From positions 37,025 through 101,024 of the forward strand of contig NZ_DRGY01000138.1 in assembly GCF_011049865.1 (NCBI RefSeq): a stretch of 64,000 bases of DNA, written 5' to 3'. Position 1 is the first letter of the stretch; every line of letters starts with the position of its first letter. The translations under genes and the position numbers were made by a program. This document shows, piece by piece, positions 35,082 through 44,358 of the stretch. The notes under the pieces were generated by a model that saw only the letters and a program-made list of their open reading frames with translations, was not told where the DNA came from and did no database searches. The stretch is from Marinobacter antarcticus. Lineage in GTDB: Bacteria > Pseudomonadota > Gammaproteobacteria > Pseudomonadales > Oleiphilaceae.

Positions 35082-36380
35082 ATGAAAACACTGTTTCGCC
35101 CGGCCCCGTTGGCACTCATTATTGCCGCTGCACTAAGCGCCAGCTGCGCTAATGCCGCCCTGTCGGATTCGACCGCCGCCCAATCTGCCACCAAGGCCTC
35201 GGTTGTAGAGCATTACGCTGATCTCGCCCACGCCGGTTATGAGGATGCGTTGATTACTGCCAGGGCCCTGGACAAGGCGACCGATAGGTTGATTGCCAAC
35301 CCGACAGAAGCAAACATGAAAGCGGCCAAGGAAGCATGGCTTGCCGCTCGTGTGCCCTATCAACAAACAGAAGCGTTCCGTTTTGGTAACGCCATCGTCG
35401 ACGACTGGGAAGGCCAACTGAACGCCTGGCCCCTGGATGAGGGCCTGATCGACTATGTAGAAGCCGACGATTACCAGTATGAACTGGGCAACGCAGGGGC
35501 GACGGCAAATATTATTGACAGCAAAAACATCAACATCGGCGGCGAAACCCTTGATGTACAAAACCTGACGCCTGAGCTTCTTGCCGGCCTGAATGAGATT
35601 GGGGGCTCGGAAGCCAACGTTGCCACCGGCTACCATGCCGTTGAGTTTTTACTTTGGGGCCAGGACTTGCACGGTTTTGAGCTTGGTAACGGCGACCGCC
35701 CGGTGTCCGACTATGCCACTGGTGCTGATTGCACCAACGGCCATTGCGATAGGCGCGGGGACTATATGGATGCCGTAACCGACCTTCTTGTTTCAGACCT
35801 GAAATGGATGGTTGCCCAATGGGCACCTGGTGCTTCTGATAACTATCGCAGCCAGCTCATGAACGCCGACGCCGGCGAAGGTGTGCAGAAGATGCTGTTT
35901 GGAATGGGCACTCTGTCGCTGGGCGAACTGGCGGGGCAGCGTATGAAGGTGGCTCTGGAAGCCAACTCCTACGAAGACGAGCACGATTGCTTCAGCGACA
36001 ACACCCATAACTCCCACTACTACAATGGCCTGGGCATCCAGAACGTATACACCGGCAACTATCGCCGAATAAACGGCGACCTGGTATCCGGCCCGTCCCT
36101 CTCTGACCTGGTAGAACAGAGCAACCCGGAACTGAACGCCCGCCTGAGTTCTCAGCTGAGCGCCTCCATGAAAGCGCTGAGCGCGTTGAAAGCCATGGCC
36201 GAGTCAAGTCAGAACCCCATGCCGTTTGACATGATGATTGCACCAGGCAACGCCAAAGGCGCCAGCATTGTAAACAGAGCGATCATGGCCCTGGTTGAAC
36301 AAACCGGTTCCATTGAGCAGGCAACCCGCCAACTGGGCCTTGAAACCCTGTCGCCGGACGAAGCCGGGGATTCTTTCTGA
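35082..36380 (+). CDS. Imelysin family periplasmic iron-uptake protein (IrpA-like)
   Basis: 432 residues from the ATG at 35082 (CGGAG upstream), with a signal peptide cleaved after about Ala25. Two helical-bundle imelysin repeats; the family motif Gly-x-His-x-x-Glu is present as GYHAVE (183-188), followed by FLLWG. These proteins bind iron or haem in the periplasm or outer membrane and are iron-regulated. It heads a four-gene operon (imelysin, di-haem protein, imelysin-like, DUF1513) like the cluster next to icmP in Pseudomonas aeruginosa. The stop is 1 nt before the next start. Confidence 0.9.
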   Translation: MKTLFRPAPLALIIAAALSASCANAALSDSTAAQSATKASVVEHYADLAHAGYEDALITARALDKATDRLIANPTEANMKAAKEAWLAARVPYQQTEAFRFGNAIVDDWEGQLNAWPLDEGLIDYVEADDYQYELGNAGATANIIDSKNINIGGETLDVQNLTPELLAGLNEIGGSEANVATGYHAVEFLLWGQDLHGFELGNGDRPVSDYATGADCTNGHCDRRGDYMDAVTDLLVSDLKWMVAQWAPGASDNYRSQLMNADAGEGVQKMLFGMGTLSLGELAGQRMKVALEANSYEDEHDCFSDNTHNSHYYNGLGIQNVYTGNYRRINGDLVSGPSLSDLVEQSNPELNARLSSQLSASMKALSALKAMAESSQNPMPFDMMIAPGNAKGASIVNRAIMALVEQTGSIEQATRQLGLETLSPDEAGDSF

Positions 36381-36381
36381 C

Positions 36382-37812
36382 ATGCCGCGAGAAGCAATGA
36401 CCCGAACACAACGAATGATGGCACTGCTGCCGCTGCTGTTCTGCATCGGCCTGCCGGTTTACGCCGGCACGCACGCAGGTTTTCCGCTGCAGAATACGCC
36501 CAAAACCGGCGGCGACGGCACGGTAGACCAGTTCGACACCAATGCTTACTCCCTGCCCCAGGGCAATCTTTCCATGACCAAGAGTCTGGATTTCAGCGTG
36601 GGTAACAGTTTTTTTCGCAACCCCTGGGTTGAGGCGCCCGCCAGCACCACTGCGCGGGATGGACTGGGGCCTTTGTTCAATACCAACTCGTGTCAGGGCT
36701 GCCATATAAAAGATGGTCGCGGTCATCCGCCCGGAAGCAATGAGCGGCCAGTATCGCTGTTTTTGCGCCTGTCCGTTCCTGCAGACCCGGATATTGACGC
36801 AGAGATTCTGCGCACTCACGGCATCAAACCGGCACCGGTTTACGGCAGCCAGCTACAAACGGCTGCCCTGCCCGCCGCCAAGCCTGAAGCCGACTTGGTG
36901 CTGACCTGGAATACGGTAACCAGAACGCTGTCTGACGGCACACGGGTGGAACTGCGCGAACCCGAATACCGGATCGAGAATCCGAACTACGGGCCTCTGC
37001 CAGACGATCTTTTGATGTCTCCCAGAATCGCACCACCCATGATTGGCATGGGATTGCTGGAAGCCATCCCGATTGCGCAGATCGAGGCAATGAGTGATCC
37101 GCAGGATGCAAACGGTGATGGCATTTCCGGAAGACTTAACCAGGTATGGGATCTTGCAACCGAGCAGACCGTGCCCGGTCGTTTCGGCTGGAAAGCCGGC
37201 GAACCCGGTGTGCGCCAGCAAAGCATGAACGCGTTTGCCGGAGACATGGGCCTGACCTCCAGCCTGAGACCCACAACTGACTGCACACCGGAACAGGCCT
37301 GCGATCGCTTTCCCGACGGTGACCATCCAGAGGTGAGTGACAAAATCGCAAACTTTGTTACCTTTTACGCCAAGAGCCTGGCCGTGCCAGCGCGACGGAA
37401 TATGGAAACACCCTCTGTTCAGCAAGGCGCGCGACTGTTTAACGAAACCGGGTGCGCAAGATGCCATACGCCCCGGCACACGACCGGAACAGACGCCGAC
37501 CGCCCGGATTTGAGCAACCAGACGATCTGGCCTTACACCGATATGTTGCTGCACGACATGGGACCGGCCCTCGCCGATGGGCGCAGGGAATTTCTTGCAG
37601 ACGGCAACGAGTGGCGCACACCGCCCCTTTGGGGCGTTGGCCTGGCGCAAACAGTCAATACGCAAGCGGGCTTTTTACACGATGGTCGGGCGCGAACTCT
37701 GGAGGAAGCCATACTCTGGCACGGCGGCGAGGCCGAGCCGGCCAGCGCACGTTTCAGCCAGTTCAGCGTGAATCAACGGCAGGCTTTGCTCGACTTCCTC
37801 AAATCACTCTAA
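36382..37812 (+). CDS. Di-haem cytochrome / thiol-oxidoreductase-like protein (DUF1111)
   Basis: 476 residues from the ATG at 36382; an ATG at 36397 is an alternative. The signal peptide ends near PVYAG. Two c-type haem sites are visible, CQGCH (104-108) and CARCH (358-362), giving a di-haem electron carrier with a peroxidase-like C-terminal module (GFLHDGRARTLEEAILWHGGEA). In these operons it may oxidise or reduce iron for the flanking imelysins. 1 nt after the first imelysin and 11 nt before the second. Confidence 0.9.
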   Translation: MPREAMTRTQRMMALLPLLFCIGLPVYAGTHAGFPLQNTPKTGGDGTVDQFDTNAYSLPQGNLSMTKSLDFSVGNSFFRNPWVEAPASTTARDGLGPLFNTNSCQGCHIKDGRGHPPGSNERPVSLFLRLSVPADPDIDAEILRTHGIKPAPVYGSQLQTAALPAAKPEADLVLTWNTVTRTLSDGTRVELREPEYRIENPNYGPLPDDLLMSPRIAPPMIGMGLLEAIPIAQIEAMSDPQDANGDGISGRLNQVWDLATEQTVPGRFGWKAGEPGVRQQSMNAFAGDMGLTSSLRPTTDCTPEQACDRFPDGDHPEVSDKIANFVTFYAKSLAVPARRNMETPSVQQGARLFNETGCARCHTPRHTTGTDADRPDLSNQTIWPYTDMLLHDMGPALADGRREFLADGNEWRTPPLWGVGLAQTVNTQAGFLHDGRARTLEEAILWHGGEAEPASARFSQFSVNQRQALLDFLKSL

Positions 37813-37823
37813 CGGAACCCGAC

Positions 37824-38873
37824 ATGAAGCAACTGACAATCTCTGTGTGCCTTGCCTCAACGCTGGCAGCGGCCCCGTTGATGGCCGCTGACGCCAATAA
37901 CCCGGAGGCCCAACCCGCCGATTACCGGGCACAGTGGCACAGCGATATTCTCACGGGTTATCAAAACCTGGAGGCGCGAAGCCAGACTCTGGCCGCTCAG
38001 GCTGAAACCTATTGCAAAACACCCTCATCCGAGGGGTTTGAGCAAACACAACGCGCCTGGCGTGATGCGTTTCTCGCCTGGCAGCGGGTTAGGTTTGTGA
38101 ATTTCGGACCGGTAAAACGGGGCAATCTCGATTGGCAATTTCAGTTCTGGCCAGACTCCAAGAACCTCGTAGCTCGCAAAGCTAAGTTTCTGCTCAAAGG
38201 TAATACTGCAATCACTCCCGAAACAATCACTGAGTCCGGGGTGGCGGTTCAGGGCTTTCCCATGGCGGAGTATTTGCTGTACGACCAGGACTTCAACAAA
38301 AGTGACAAGGCCCTTCCGGCGGAACACGCCTGTCAGTTGCTGATCAGGGTAACCGATCATATCGCCAACAACGGCGAAACCGTGGCGAACGCCTGGGGCG
38401 ATTTTCAAAAAAACTACGTAGAAAACGATCAGTACACAGACCTCACGATTCGCGCGGCCATGGCCGGCATTGAACTTCTTGAAGAACGCCGGCTCGCGCA
38501 ACCCATGGGCCTTCGGGGCACCGGCAAACGCTCTGTCTATAGTGCCGACGCCTGGCGCAGCGGCGCCAGCCTGATCGCCGCAGATGCGACGATACAAGGC
38601 TTACAGCAACAATTTATGCCCGCCTTTTCCAGACTCCTCAAGGATCACGAGCAGGCCGACCTTGCAAGGCGAATTGCCGAGCAGCTTGACGAAGCGCACG
38701 CCAAATTCCCCGAGCTCGACCGCCCAATGGGGCCTTTGTTGACGAACGACGAGGAGTTCCGGGCAATGCAAAGCCTCTATGTGCATGTTTCGCAGGCAAA
38801 TGTTCTGCTGAGCGATCAGGCAGCCGCGGCGCTTGGCATCGTGCGAGGCTTCAATTCCACCGACGGAGATTGA
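37824..38873 (+). CDS. Imelysin-like protein, second copy with altered motif
   Basis: 349 residues from the ATG at 37824 (the frame is open much further upstream inside the di-haem gene, but a signal peptide ending LMAAD begins here). It has the imelysin fold features RDAFLAWQRVRF and a C-terminal helical bundle. The Gly-x-His-x-x-Glu motif is replaced by GFPMAE, losing the His. It may bind a different form of iron or have a structural role. It sits between the di-haem protein and DUF1513 in one operon. Confidence 0.85.
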   Translation: MKQLTISVCLASTLAAAPLMAADANNPEAQPADYRAQWHSDILTGYQNLEARSQTLAAQAETYCKTPSSEGFEQTQRAWRDAFLAWQRVRFVNFGPVKRGNLDWQFQFWPDSKNLVARKAKFLLKGNTAITPETITESGVAVQGFPMAEYLLYDQDFNKSDKALPAEHACQLLIRVTDHIANNGETVANAWGDFQKNYVENDQYTDLTIRAAMAGIELLEERRLAQPMGLRGTGKRSVYSADAWRSGASLIAADATIQGLQQQFMPAFSRLLKDHEQADLARRIAEQLDEAHAKFPELDRPMGPLLTNDEEFRAMQSLYVHVSQANVLLSDQAAAALGIVRGFNSTDGD

Positions 38874-38886
38874 GGACAACTCTGCC

Positions 38887-39987
38887 ATGCCTGAACTGAC
38901 CCGTAGACGCCTAATGAAAGCTGCCCTTGCGGGTAGCGCAGCGATCACATTTTCCGGCTGCAGTGTATTACCCGGCAGGGCCAACCCTCACGGCCCGCAG
39001 CATTACACGGGCGCCATCGGCCTGCCAGACGGCCGTTTTGCGGTGGGTGCTGTCGCCCCGGACGGCAGCCTGCTCTGGCAATCTCCCGTAAGCACCCGCT
39101 GCCACAGTGGCTGCAACCGCCCGAAAACAGCCGAGGTGGTGTTCTTTGAACGCCGGCCCGGCTGGGCATTCTATGTGCTCAACAGCAAAACCGGCGTGCG
39201 GTTGCATCGCATTGAAGCCGCTGAAGGTGAGCATTTCGTGGGCCATGGCATATTTTCGCCAGATGGTCGTTTTCTGTATGCCCCGGCTAACCGCTACGAA
39301 CCCGGAGAGGGCATCGTGGCGGTGTATGACAGCCAACGGAGCTATCAACGGGTGAATACGTTTGAACTAAACGGTATAGGCGCGCACCAGATCATCCTGC
39401 ATCCTGACGGCCAAACGCTGATTGTCGGGCTGGGCGGCATTCTGACTCACCCGGACTACGGCCGAATCAAGCTCAATCTCGACACGATGGAGCCGGCATT
39501 GGTTCTGATGGACCGCCACTCAGGCCAGATTCTCGGCCGGTTCCGCCCATCCCGCCACCAACTCAGTACCCGGCATGTGGATGTTGCGCCAGACGGCAGC
39601 ATTTACGCAGCGTATCAATATCAAGGGCCGGCGCATCATTTGCCGCCACTGGTTGCACGCTATCGCAACGGTCATTACGAAGAAATTGATCTGGGCGTTT
39701 CAGTGCATCAGGAACTGGGTAATTATATTGCCAGCATTGTCGCGCACCCGGAGAACGACCTGGTTGCGATCGCATCGCCCGTCGGCGGCACCGCACTGAT
39801 ATTCAACAGCCGCACGGGCGAGGTGGCTGAAAAAGCCTCCATAGAGGACTGCGCAGGAGTGGAAGCTCTGGCCGGTGGAGACTTCATGGTTTCCTCCGGC
39901 CGTGGTAAGTTGATCAGAATGGGCAAGGGCCGACCCGCCATTGAGATTGCCACTCTGCCGGTAAGCTGGGACCATCATCTTGTCTGA
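38887..39987 (+). CDS. DUF1513 beta-propeller-like lipoprotein, Tat-exported
   Basis: 366 residues from the ATG at 38887. The N-terminus has a twin-arginine signal (TRRRLMKAALAG) followed by a lipobox-like TFSGC (Cys25), so export in folded form and lipidation are predicted. The body carries repeats such as FSPDGRFLYAPANR, LHPDGQTLIVGLGG and VAPDGSIYAAYQY, indicating a six- or seven-bladed propeller. Always found with imelysin genes; function unknown. 13 nt after the second imelysin, ending the operon. Confidence 0.88.
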   Translation: MPELTRRRLMKAALAGSAAITFSGCSVLPGRANPHGPQHYTGAIGLPDGRFAVGAVAPDGSLLWQSPVSTRCHSGCNRPKTAEVVFFERRPGWAFYVLNSKTGVRLHRIEAAEGEHFVGHGIFSPDGRFLYAPANRYEPGEGIVAVYDSQRSYQRVNTFELNGIGAHQIILHPDGQTLIVGLGGILTHPDYGRIKLNLDTMEPALVLMDRHSGQILGRFRPSRHQLSTRHVDVAPDGSIYAAYQYQGPAHHLPPLVARYRNGHYEEIDLGVSVHQELGNYIASIVAHPENDLVAIASPVGGTALIFNSRTGEVAEKASIEDCAGVEALAGGDFMVSSGRGKLIRMGKGRPAIEIATLPVSWDHHLV

Positions 39988-40035
39988 GCAAAAATACTTT
40001 CAAACGACACCACCTCTTTAAAAGACGGCGCCAAC

Positions 40036-40506
40036 GTGTTGACCAAACTGGGTGACCTTCTTACCAGCCCCAAAACGGTGTTGGCATGGCGGCATGTGTC
40101 TGGTTTCTTGAGGGCTGTGCTGCCGGGGCTGGCATTATCGCGGCGTTGATCGTGTTTTCTCTGGCGCGGCAGGCTCTCAGGCCTTGCGGCCACTCTTGGC
40201 GGCACAGCAACGGTTATCCTGACCGTTTTGTTGTTCCGGGAACAAAACGACCCATCTCTCGCATTTTATAGCGTGTTTCTCCTGTTGGCCGCCGGGCTCT
40301 GGATTATTGCCGGCTTCCTGCTCGCGAGCGTGGAGGAATACAAAGCTGAAACCGGTGGTGGTGGCAACGCCATGTCAGAAGCCTTCAAAAACTTGTCATT
40401 ACTGCGTGACGACGCTCTGTTTCGTCACTTTGTTATCACCCGTGCGCTACTGTTGTGCTCGGCCTTGGCGTTTTTTGCGCTGAGCATTGCCCATGCAGGC
40501 GTATGA
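40036..40506 (+). pseudogene. Decayed MFS transporter gene
   Basis: Pieces of a major-facilitator protein appear in three frames. An N-terminal-like LGDLLTSPKTVLAW stretch (40036-40149, ends in a stop) is followed by GAGIIAALIVFSLAR in a second frame. A third frame (open to 40506) contains SGLAATLGGTATVIL, FLLLAAGLWIIAGFLLASVEE and LSLLRDDALFRHF, then stops. A complete MFS gene would need about three times this length, so several internal deletions and frameshifts have occurred. 40507-40601 holds no recognisable continuation. Confidence 0.75.
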
Positions 40507-40601
40507 CCGGGCCGGAAAACCTGTCTGGTGGACATGGCGGGGGGCATTTCTGTCGCCGAGCGGATACGTCAGCCCGGGTGTGTTGCGGGCTCGTCTACTC
40601 G

Positions 40602-42242
40602 TCAATGCTTATCCGGACGGTATCCAAGCCGGAAGCCGCCCCAATGCCGGCCGTTTACGTAAATCGGCACAGAGAGATCGTGCATAACCTCGCCTGTGTC
40701 GCGGCGATAGGTTTGTAGCAGCATGTTCTCTTTATGACTGCCACAGCGAATACCCGTGCGATCGTTAAACAGGCGCTTGCTTCGGCTACGGACAAGATCA
40801 ACCTTGGGATCGCCAGTAAAGGCATGGGCGAATTCACGGTTATGGGTGGGTATATACCCGTCCGGTGCGGCAACAATCGCAAACACCAGGGCCGGGTGCG
40901 AGCTCTTTACCTGTTCCTGCACCTCAGGCAAAACCTTGTCGGTAAACGAGTCAAAGCTGCTTGAGTACTTGGCAGGTTGAGTGCCCTGGATGGGCGTTCT
41001 GGTTTTATCAAACAATTGACCTTCTGTTTGCTTGCCATCGCGGATAGCCTGGGCAAAGACCTGGCCGATCTGCTCTGCGCCCGCCCGTGCCTGGTCGTAG
41101 AAGAACCTGTGGTAACTGGAACCACTGTTCAGCGCAAACGCTGCGTTGGCTACTTCCGCAAGCTCCATCAACATGGCGGCCTGTTCAGCCAGCGAAACTA
41201 CGCTGTTGTCACTCTCGGAAATCTGGTCCCTAACGGTTTGAATAGCCGTCAGTACATGGGACAAACTGAGTTCGTTGTTCTGGTCAATCTCTGCGATGCG
41301 CGCAACCTGCCGCTGCACTTGATCTGACTGATCGCGTATCCGATCGAGCCGCTCACCGACGGTTTCCACCGAGGCAAGCCCCTCCTCGACGCTGCGAGCA
41401 AGGTCGCCAATACGGGTGACAATCAACGCCGTATCCGACCGGATCTCCTGCAGGGTTTCAGCCACCTCGCTCGTGGCCTGGGCGGTGCGACCCGCCAACT
41501 GACGGACTTCGTCGGCAACCACCGCAAAGCCGCGCCCCTGATCCCCGGCCCGGGCGGCCTCAATGGCCGCATTAAGAGCCAGCAGGTTGGTCTGCTCTGC
41601 AATACCCTGAATCGTGGTGGTTACGCCCTGAATCTTGTTGGATTTTTCATTGAGTTCCTGAATCAGGCGCAGGTTTTCGCCAGACTGCTGGTGCACAACC
41701 CGTATGCTGTCAATCGCCGACGTGATGGCCTGTCGCCCCTCGGTACTGGCCTGACTGTTCTGCATGGCCATGGTGGCCGCATCAGTCGCTTGTTGAGAAG
41801 ACTCCCTTACGGTTTCAGTGATTTGGCCCGCGTAGTCTGCCATTTGCGCGGTTTCCTGAACCTGAAGATCAAGGCGCAGCTTGAGCTGATCCGCCGCATG
41901 GGAGACCTGGGCAGCGGATATGGCATTTTTATCGGCACTGCCCGCCAGCGTTTTTATCAGTTCCCGGCCAGAACGGGCATCCTCGAGTAACGGCCCACAC
42001 CGGGTCCGCAGAGGATGGTTATCAGCGAGCGTTCCGTCATTCAACCCTGCCAGCCCGCGATTTACCGGCTCCAGCACCTTCACAATCAGCAATGCAGCCG
42101 CAGCAACAAGGCCGATAACCAGCCCGACTACCAGCGATGCCGGATGCAGACTCAAAAAAGGCGCTACCAAAAAGCTGACGACCGCGAGAACAACCGCGAT
42201 CACACTCCCCCAAAATACCGTTGCACGATCAAGCAACCCCAT
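40602..42242 (-). CDS. Methyl-accepting chemotaxis protein with C-terminal sensor-like domain
   Basis: 546 residues. Two N-terminal membrane helices (about 9-30 and 35-58) are separated by only a few residues, so there is almost no periplasmic part. Next comes a cytoplasmic signalling hairpin whose tip reads [35 protein letters not shown]. After the hairpin come some 170 more residues with [20 protein letters not shown] and [20 protein letters not shown], which resemble a Cache/PAS-type sensor. The sensor is therefore C-terminal to the signalling region and cytosolic. The stimulus is unknown. Confidence 0.9.
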   Translation of the reverse strand: MGLLDRATVFWGSVIAVVLAVVSFLVAPFLSLHPASLVVGLVIGLVAAAALLIVKVLEPVNRGLAGLNDGTLADNHPLRTRCGPLLEDARSGRELIKTLAGSADKNAISAAQVSHAADQLKLRLDLQVQETAQMADYAGQITETVRESSQQATDAATMAMQNSQASTEGRQAITSAIDSIRVVHQQSGENLRLIQELNEKSNKIQGVTTTIQGIAEQTNLLALNAAIEAARAGDQGRGFAVVADEVRQLAGRTAQATSEVAETLQEIRSDTALIVTRIGDLARSVEEGLASVETVGERLDRIRDQSDQVQRQVARIAEIDQNNELSLSHVLTAIQTVRDQISESDNSVVSLAEQAAMLMELAEVANAAFALNSGSSYHRFFYDQARAGAEQIGQVFAQAIRDGKQTEGQLFDKTRTPIQGTQPAKYSSSFDSFTDKVLPEVQEQVKSSHPALVFAIVAAPDGYIPTHNREFAHAFTGDPKVDLVRSRSKRLFNDRTGIRCGSHKENMLLQTYRRDTGEVMHDLSVPIYVNGRHWGGFRLGYRPDKH

Positions 42243-42618
42243 AAAAACCTCGTCGTTGTTATTATTTCTGATGGGTGCACAGTTATATGATTATTTTTGA
42301 GTCTAAAAACTTGAAGTGGGTTAAGAACCCATACTTTAGCTGACTTAAACAGGTTATCGACCAAACAGCGAACTTCTTAAATAAAAATCGCCAAACCGCC
42401 TACGCCGACTGATCCGTGTTTTCATTACGGGGGCCTATGTACTCCATAATTCAGATCCTCGGGATGGGTGCGTGCCGAGCGGATGTCCTGGGTTCAGGAA
42501 ATTAAAGCGGAAGGAATTCAACCATGGTGCAATTTCAGGATCAAAAAAACCCGTCAGAGCGGGTTTTTTGGGGTCAGGTGGCCGCGTTACCAGCCACCTG
42601 CTGAAGACACGACCAAGT
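42243..42618. other. Non-coding gap between chemoreceptor and small lipoprotein genes
   Basis: 376 nt without a supportable gene. It holds the chemoreceptor's promoter region at the left and a rho-independent terminator at the right (42544-42569). The frames that cross it have no ribosome site and no family resemblance. Confidence 0.6.
42544..42569 (-). terminator. Rho-independent terminator of the small lipoprotein gene
   Basis: AAAAAACCCG (42544-42553), loop TCAGAG, CGGGTTTTTT (42560-42569): a 10-bp perfect stem, 49 nt after the lipoprotein stop at 42619 in the direction of transcription. Confidence 0.9.
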
Positions 42619-42912
42619 TTACTTGGTTACTTCATCATAACCTTCTTCCATTGAATCGCCCGCTTCCTCGGCCGCATCATCCATTTCATCTCCGACGTTT
42701 TCGGCACCTTCTTTCATTTCGCCCATCACGCCTTTGTCTTGCCCTGTGGCCTCTTCATAGGTTTCTTCCATCGAGTTACCAGCATCGTCCGCCATTTCTT
42801 TAACGTTGTCTGCGGCTTTCCCGAAATCAGCTCCTTCATCGTCATCGGAGCTACAAGCTGCAAGGCCCAGAGTCAAAGACATAAGCAGTGCGCTGAGAGT
42901 GAGCTTGTTCAT
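42619..42912 (-). CDS. Small acidic lipoprotein
   Basis: 97 residues from the ATG complementary to 42910-42912, preceded by AGAGGGAT. Signal peptide ending Leu-Ala-Ala-Cys (Cys20). The mature part is very acidic with heptad-like helical repeats (DDAGNSMEE, GDEMDDAAEEAGDSMEE), suggesting an extended amphipathic helix at the membrane surface. Function unknown; entericidin- or YtxH-like stress lipoproteins are loose analogies. It has its own terminator. Confidence 0.8.
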   Translation of the reverse strand: MNKLTLSALLMSLTLGLAACSSDDDEGADFGKAADNVKEMADDAGNSMEETYEEATGQDKGVMGEMKEGAENVGDEMDDAAEEAGDSMEEGYDEVTK

Positions 42913-43033
42913 AACATATCCCTCTGTCGGTAAACGTTTATAACCGTGTATAGGGTAAGGCCAGGCAAGGCAGCACACAATTACTTGCTGATTACCCTTT
43001 GTTTAACCCGGTTACGCGGCTAGAAATAAGTTG

Positions 43034-43062
43034 TTGCATTGCCAGATTGTCCGACATAAATT
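43034..43062 (+). promoter_or_regulatory. Possible sigma-70 promoter of alkB
   Basis: TTGCAT (43034-43039), a 17-bp spacer, and TAAATT (43057-43062), 30 bp before the alkB start. Judged by eye only. Confidence 0.4.
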
Positions 43063-43092
43063 AGATCCAGCGCACCGCGATGGAGAAACACC

Positions 43093-44358
43093 ATGAATGC
43101 CAAAACCCATGACAGTCTGAATTCACACACGCCAACCTCCCCTTCAGCACTCAACTCCGGGGAGGCATGGCAAGACCCCAAACGGTATCTTTGGCTTTTA
43201 AGCCCCGTCCTGCCCGGTATTGGCTTGGCGGCATTGACCGGATACGCGCTGGCGCCAAAAAAGCTCAAAGCTCTTGCCTGGATTGGACCCGCACTGGTTC
43301 ACGGCATTATCCCGGCGCTGGATCACGCCATCGGAGAAGATCAGAATAATCCGCCGGAATCGGCCCTTGGCACATTGGAACAGGATAAGTATTACAGCCG
43401 AATCGTGAAGGCGTTCATTCCTGCTCAATACGCGATGACGGTTATGGGCGCATGGCTGGCCAGCCGCAAGGACACGCCGATTGAGGACAGGATCGGCTTG
43501 GCGCTGACGGTTGGCGCCATCAATGGCGTTGGCATTAATACGGCCCACGAACTTGGCCATAAATCGACCAGGCTCAATAAATGGATGGCTATGGCGGCTC
43601 TGGCACCCACCGGGTACACCCACTTTGCAGTGGAGCACAACTTTGGCCACCACAAACGGGTAGCAACGCCGGAAGATCCTGCGAGCAGCCGCATGGGTGA
43701 GAGTTTCTGGAGGTTTTTACCGCGCACGGTGTTCGGCGGAATGAACTCTTCGGTGAAGATCGAGACGGCGCGCCTGGCCCGCAAGGGCAAGAGTTTCTGG
43801 AGCCGGGAAAACGAGCTGTTGCAAGGCTGTGCAATGAGTGCCGGGTTCTTTGGCGCGACGACACTCGTGTGCGGGCCAAGAGCATTGCCGTTCCTGGCCG
43901 CACAGGCCATTTACGGCGCCAGTCTACTGGAAAGTGTGAATTACATCGAACACTACGGGCTGCTGCGCCAGAAAGACAGCAATGGAAAATATCAACGTAC
44001 ACAGCCGGAACACAGCTGGAACAGCAATCAGATTGTATCCAACTTGTTCTTGTATCAATTGCAGCGTCATTCCGACCATCACGCCCATCCGCAGCGCAGT
44101 TATCAGGCTTTGCGCCACTTTGAGCAAGCGCCGCAGTTGCCCGGCGGTTACGCATCCATGTTGATACCAGCGTACGTGCCACAGTGGTGGTATGAGGCGA
44201 TGGATAAGCGGGTGATTGATCACTACGAGGGAGACTTGAATAGAATCAACTGGGCCCCAAACCGAAAGGCGGAGCTAATGTCGAAGTACGCGCACTACGC
44301 CGCCGAGGTGGCGGCGAGGGCAGCATCAAAACCTAGAACCACTCCACCTTCATGTTAA
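43093..44358 (+). CDS. alkB: Alkane 1-monooxygenase
   Basis: 421 residues with several membrane helices. All histidine motifs of the non-haem di-iron membrane hydroxylases are present: HELGH (152-156), EHNFGHH (181-187), NYIEHYG (283-289) and LQRHSDHH (323-330). It hydroxylates medium-chain n-alkanes at the terminal carbon using a rubredoxin and rubredoxin reductase, neither of which is in this window. No AlkS/GntR regulator is adjacent. Its last 26 nt overlap the convergent acyl-CoA dehydrogenase gene. Chain-length range cannot be read from sequence. Confidence 0.96.
   Translation: MNAKTHDSLNSHTPTSPSALNSGEAWQDPKRYLWLLSPVLPGIGLAALTGYALAPKKLKALAWIGPALVHGIIPALDHAIGEDQNNPPESALGTLEQDKYYSRIVKAFIPAQYAMTVMGAWLASRKDTPIEDRIGLALTVGAINGVGINTAHELGHKSTRLNKWMAMAALAPTGYTHFAVEHNFGHHKRVATPEDPASSRMGESFWRFLPRTVFGGMNSSVKIETARLARKGKSFWSRENELLQGCAMSAGFFGATTLVCGPRALPFLAAQAIYGASLLESVNYIEHYGLLRQKDSNGKYQRTQPEHSWNSNQIVSNLFLYQLQRHSDHHAHPQRSYQALRHFEQAPQLPGGYASMLIPAYVPQWWYEAMDKRVIDHYEGDLNRINWAPNRKAELMSKYAHYAAEVAARAASKPRTTPPSC

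Noticed and set aside
37452..37823. Long N-terminal extension of the second imelysin
   Set aside because: It lies entirely within the di-haem gene in another frame, and a normal signal peptide begins at 37824.
35082..39987. efeUOB ferrous iron transporter
   Set aside because: There is no EfeU permease and no EfeB peroxidase. The order imelysin, di-haem DUF1111, imelysin-like, DUF1513 fits the icmP-type cluster instead.
42468..42803. 111-residue open frame crossing the gap and the small lipoprotein gene
   Set aside because: It runs through a terminator and antisense to the lipoprotein; no support as a gene.
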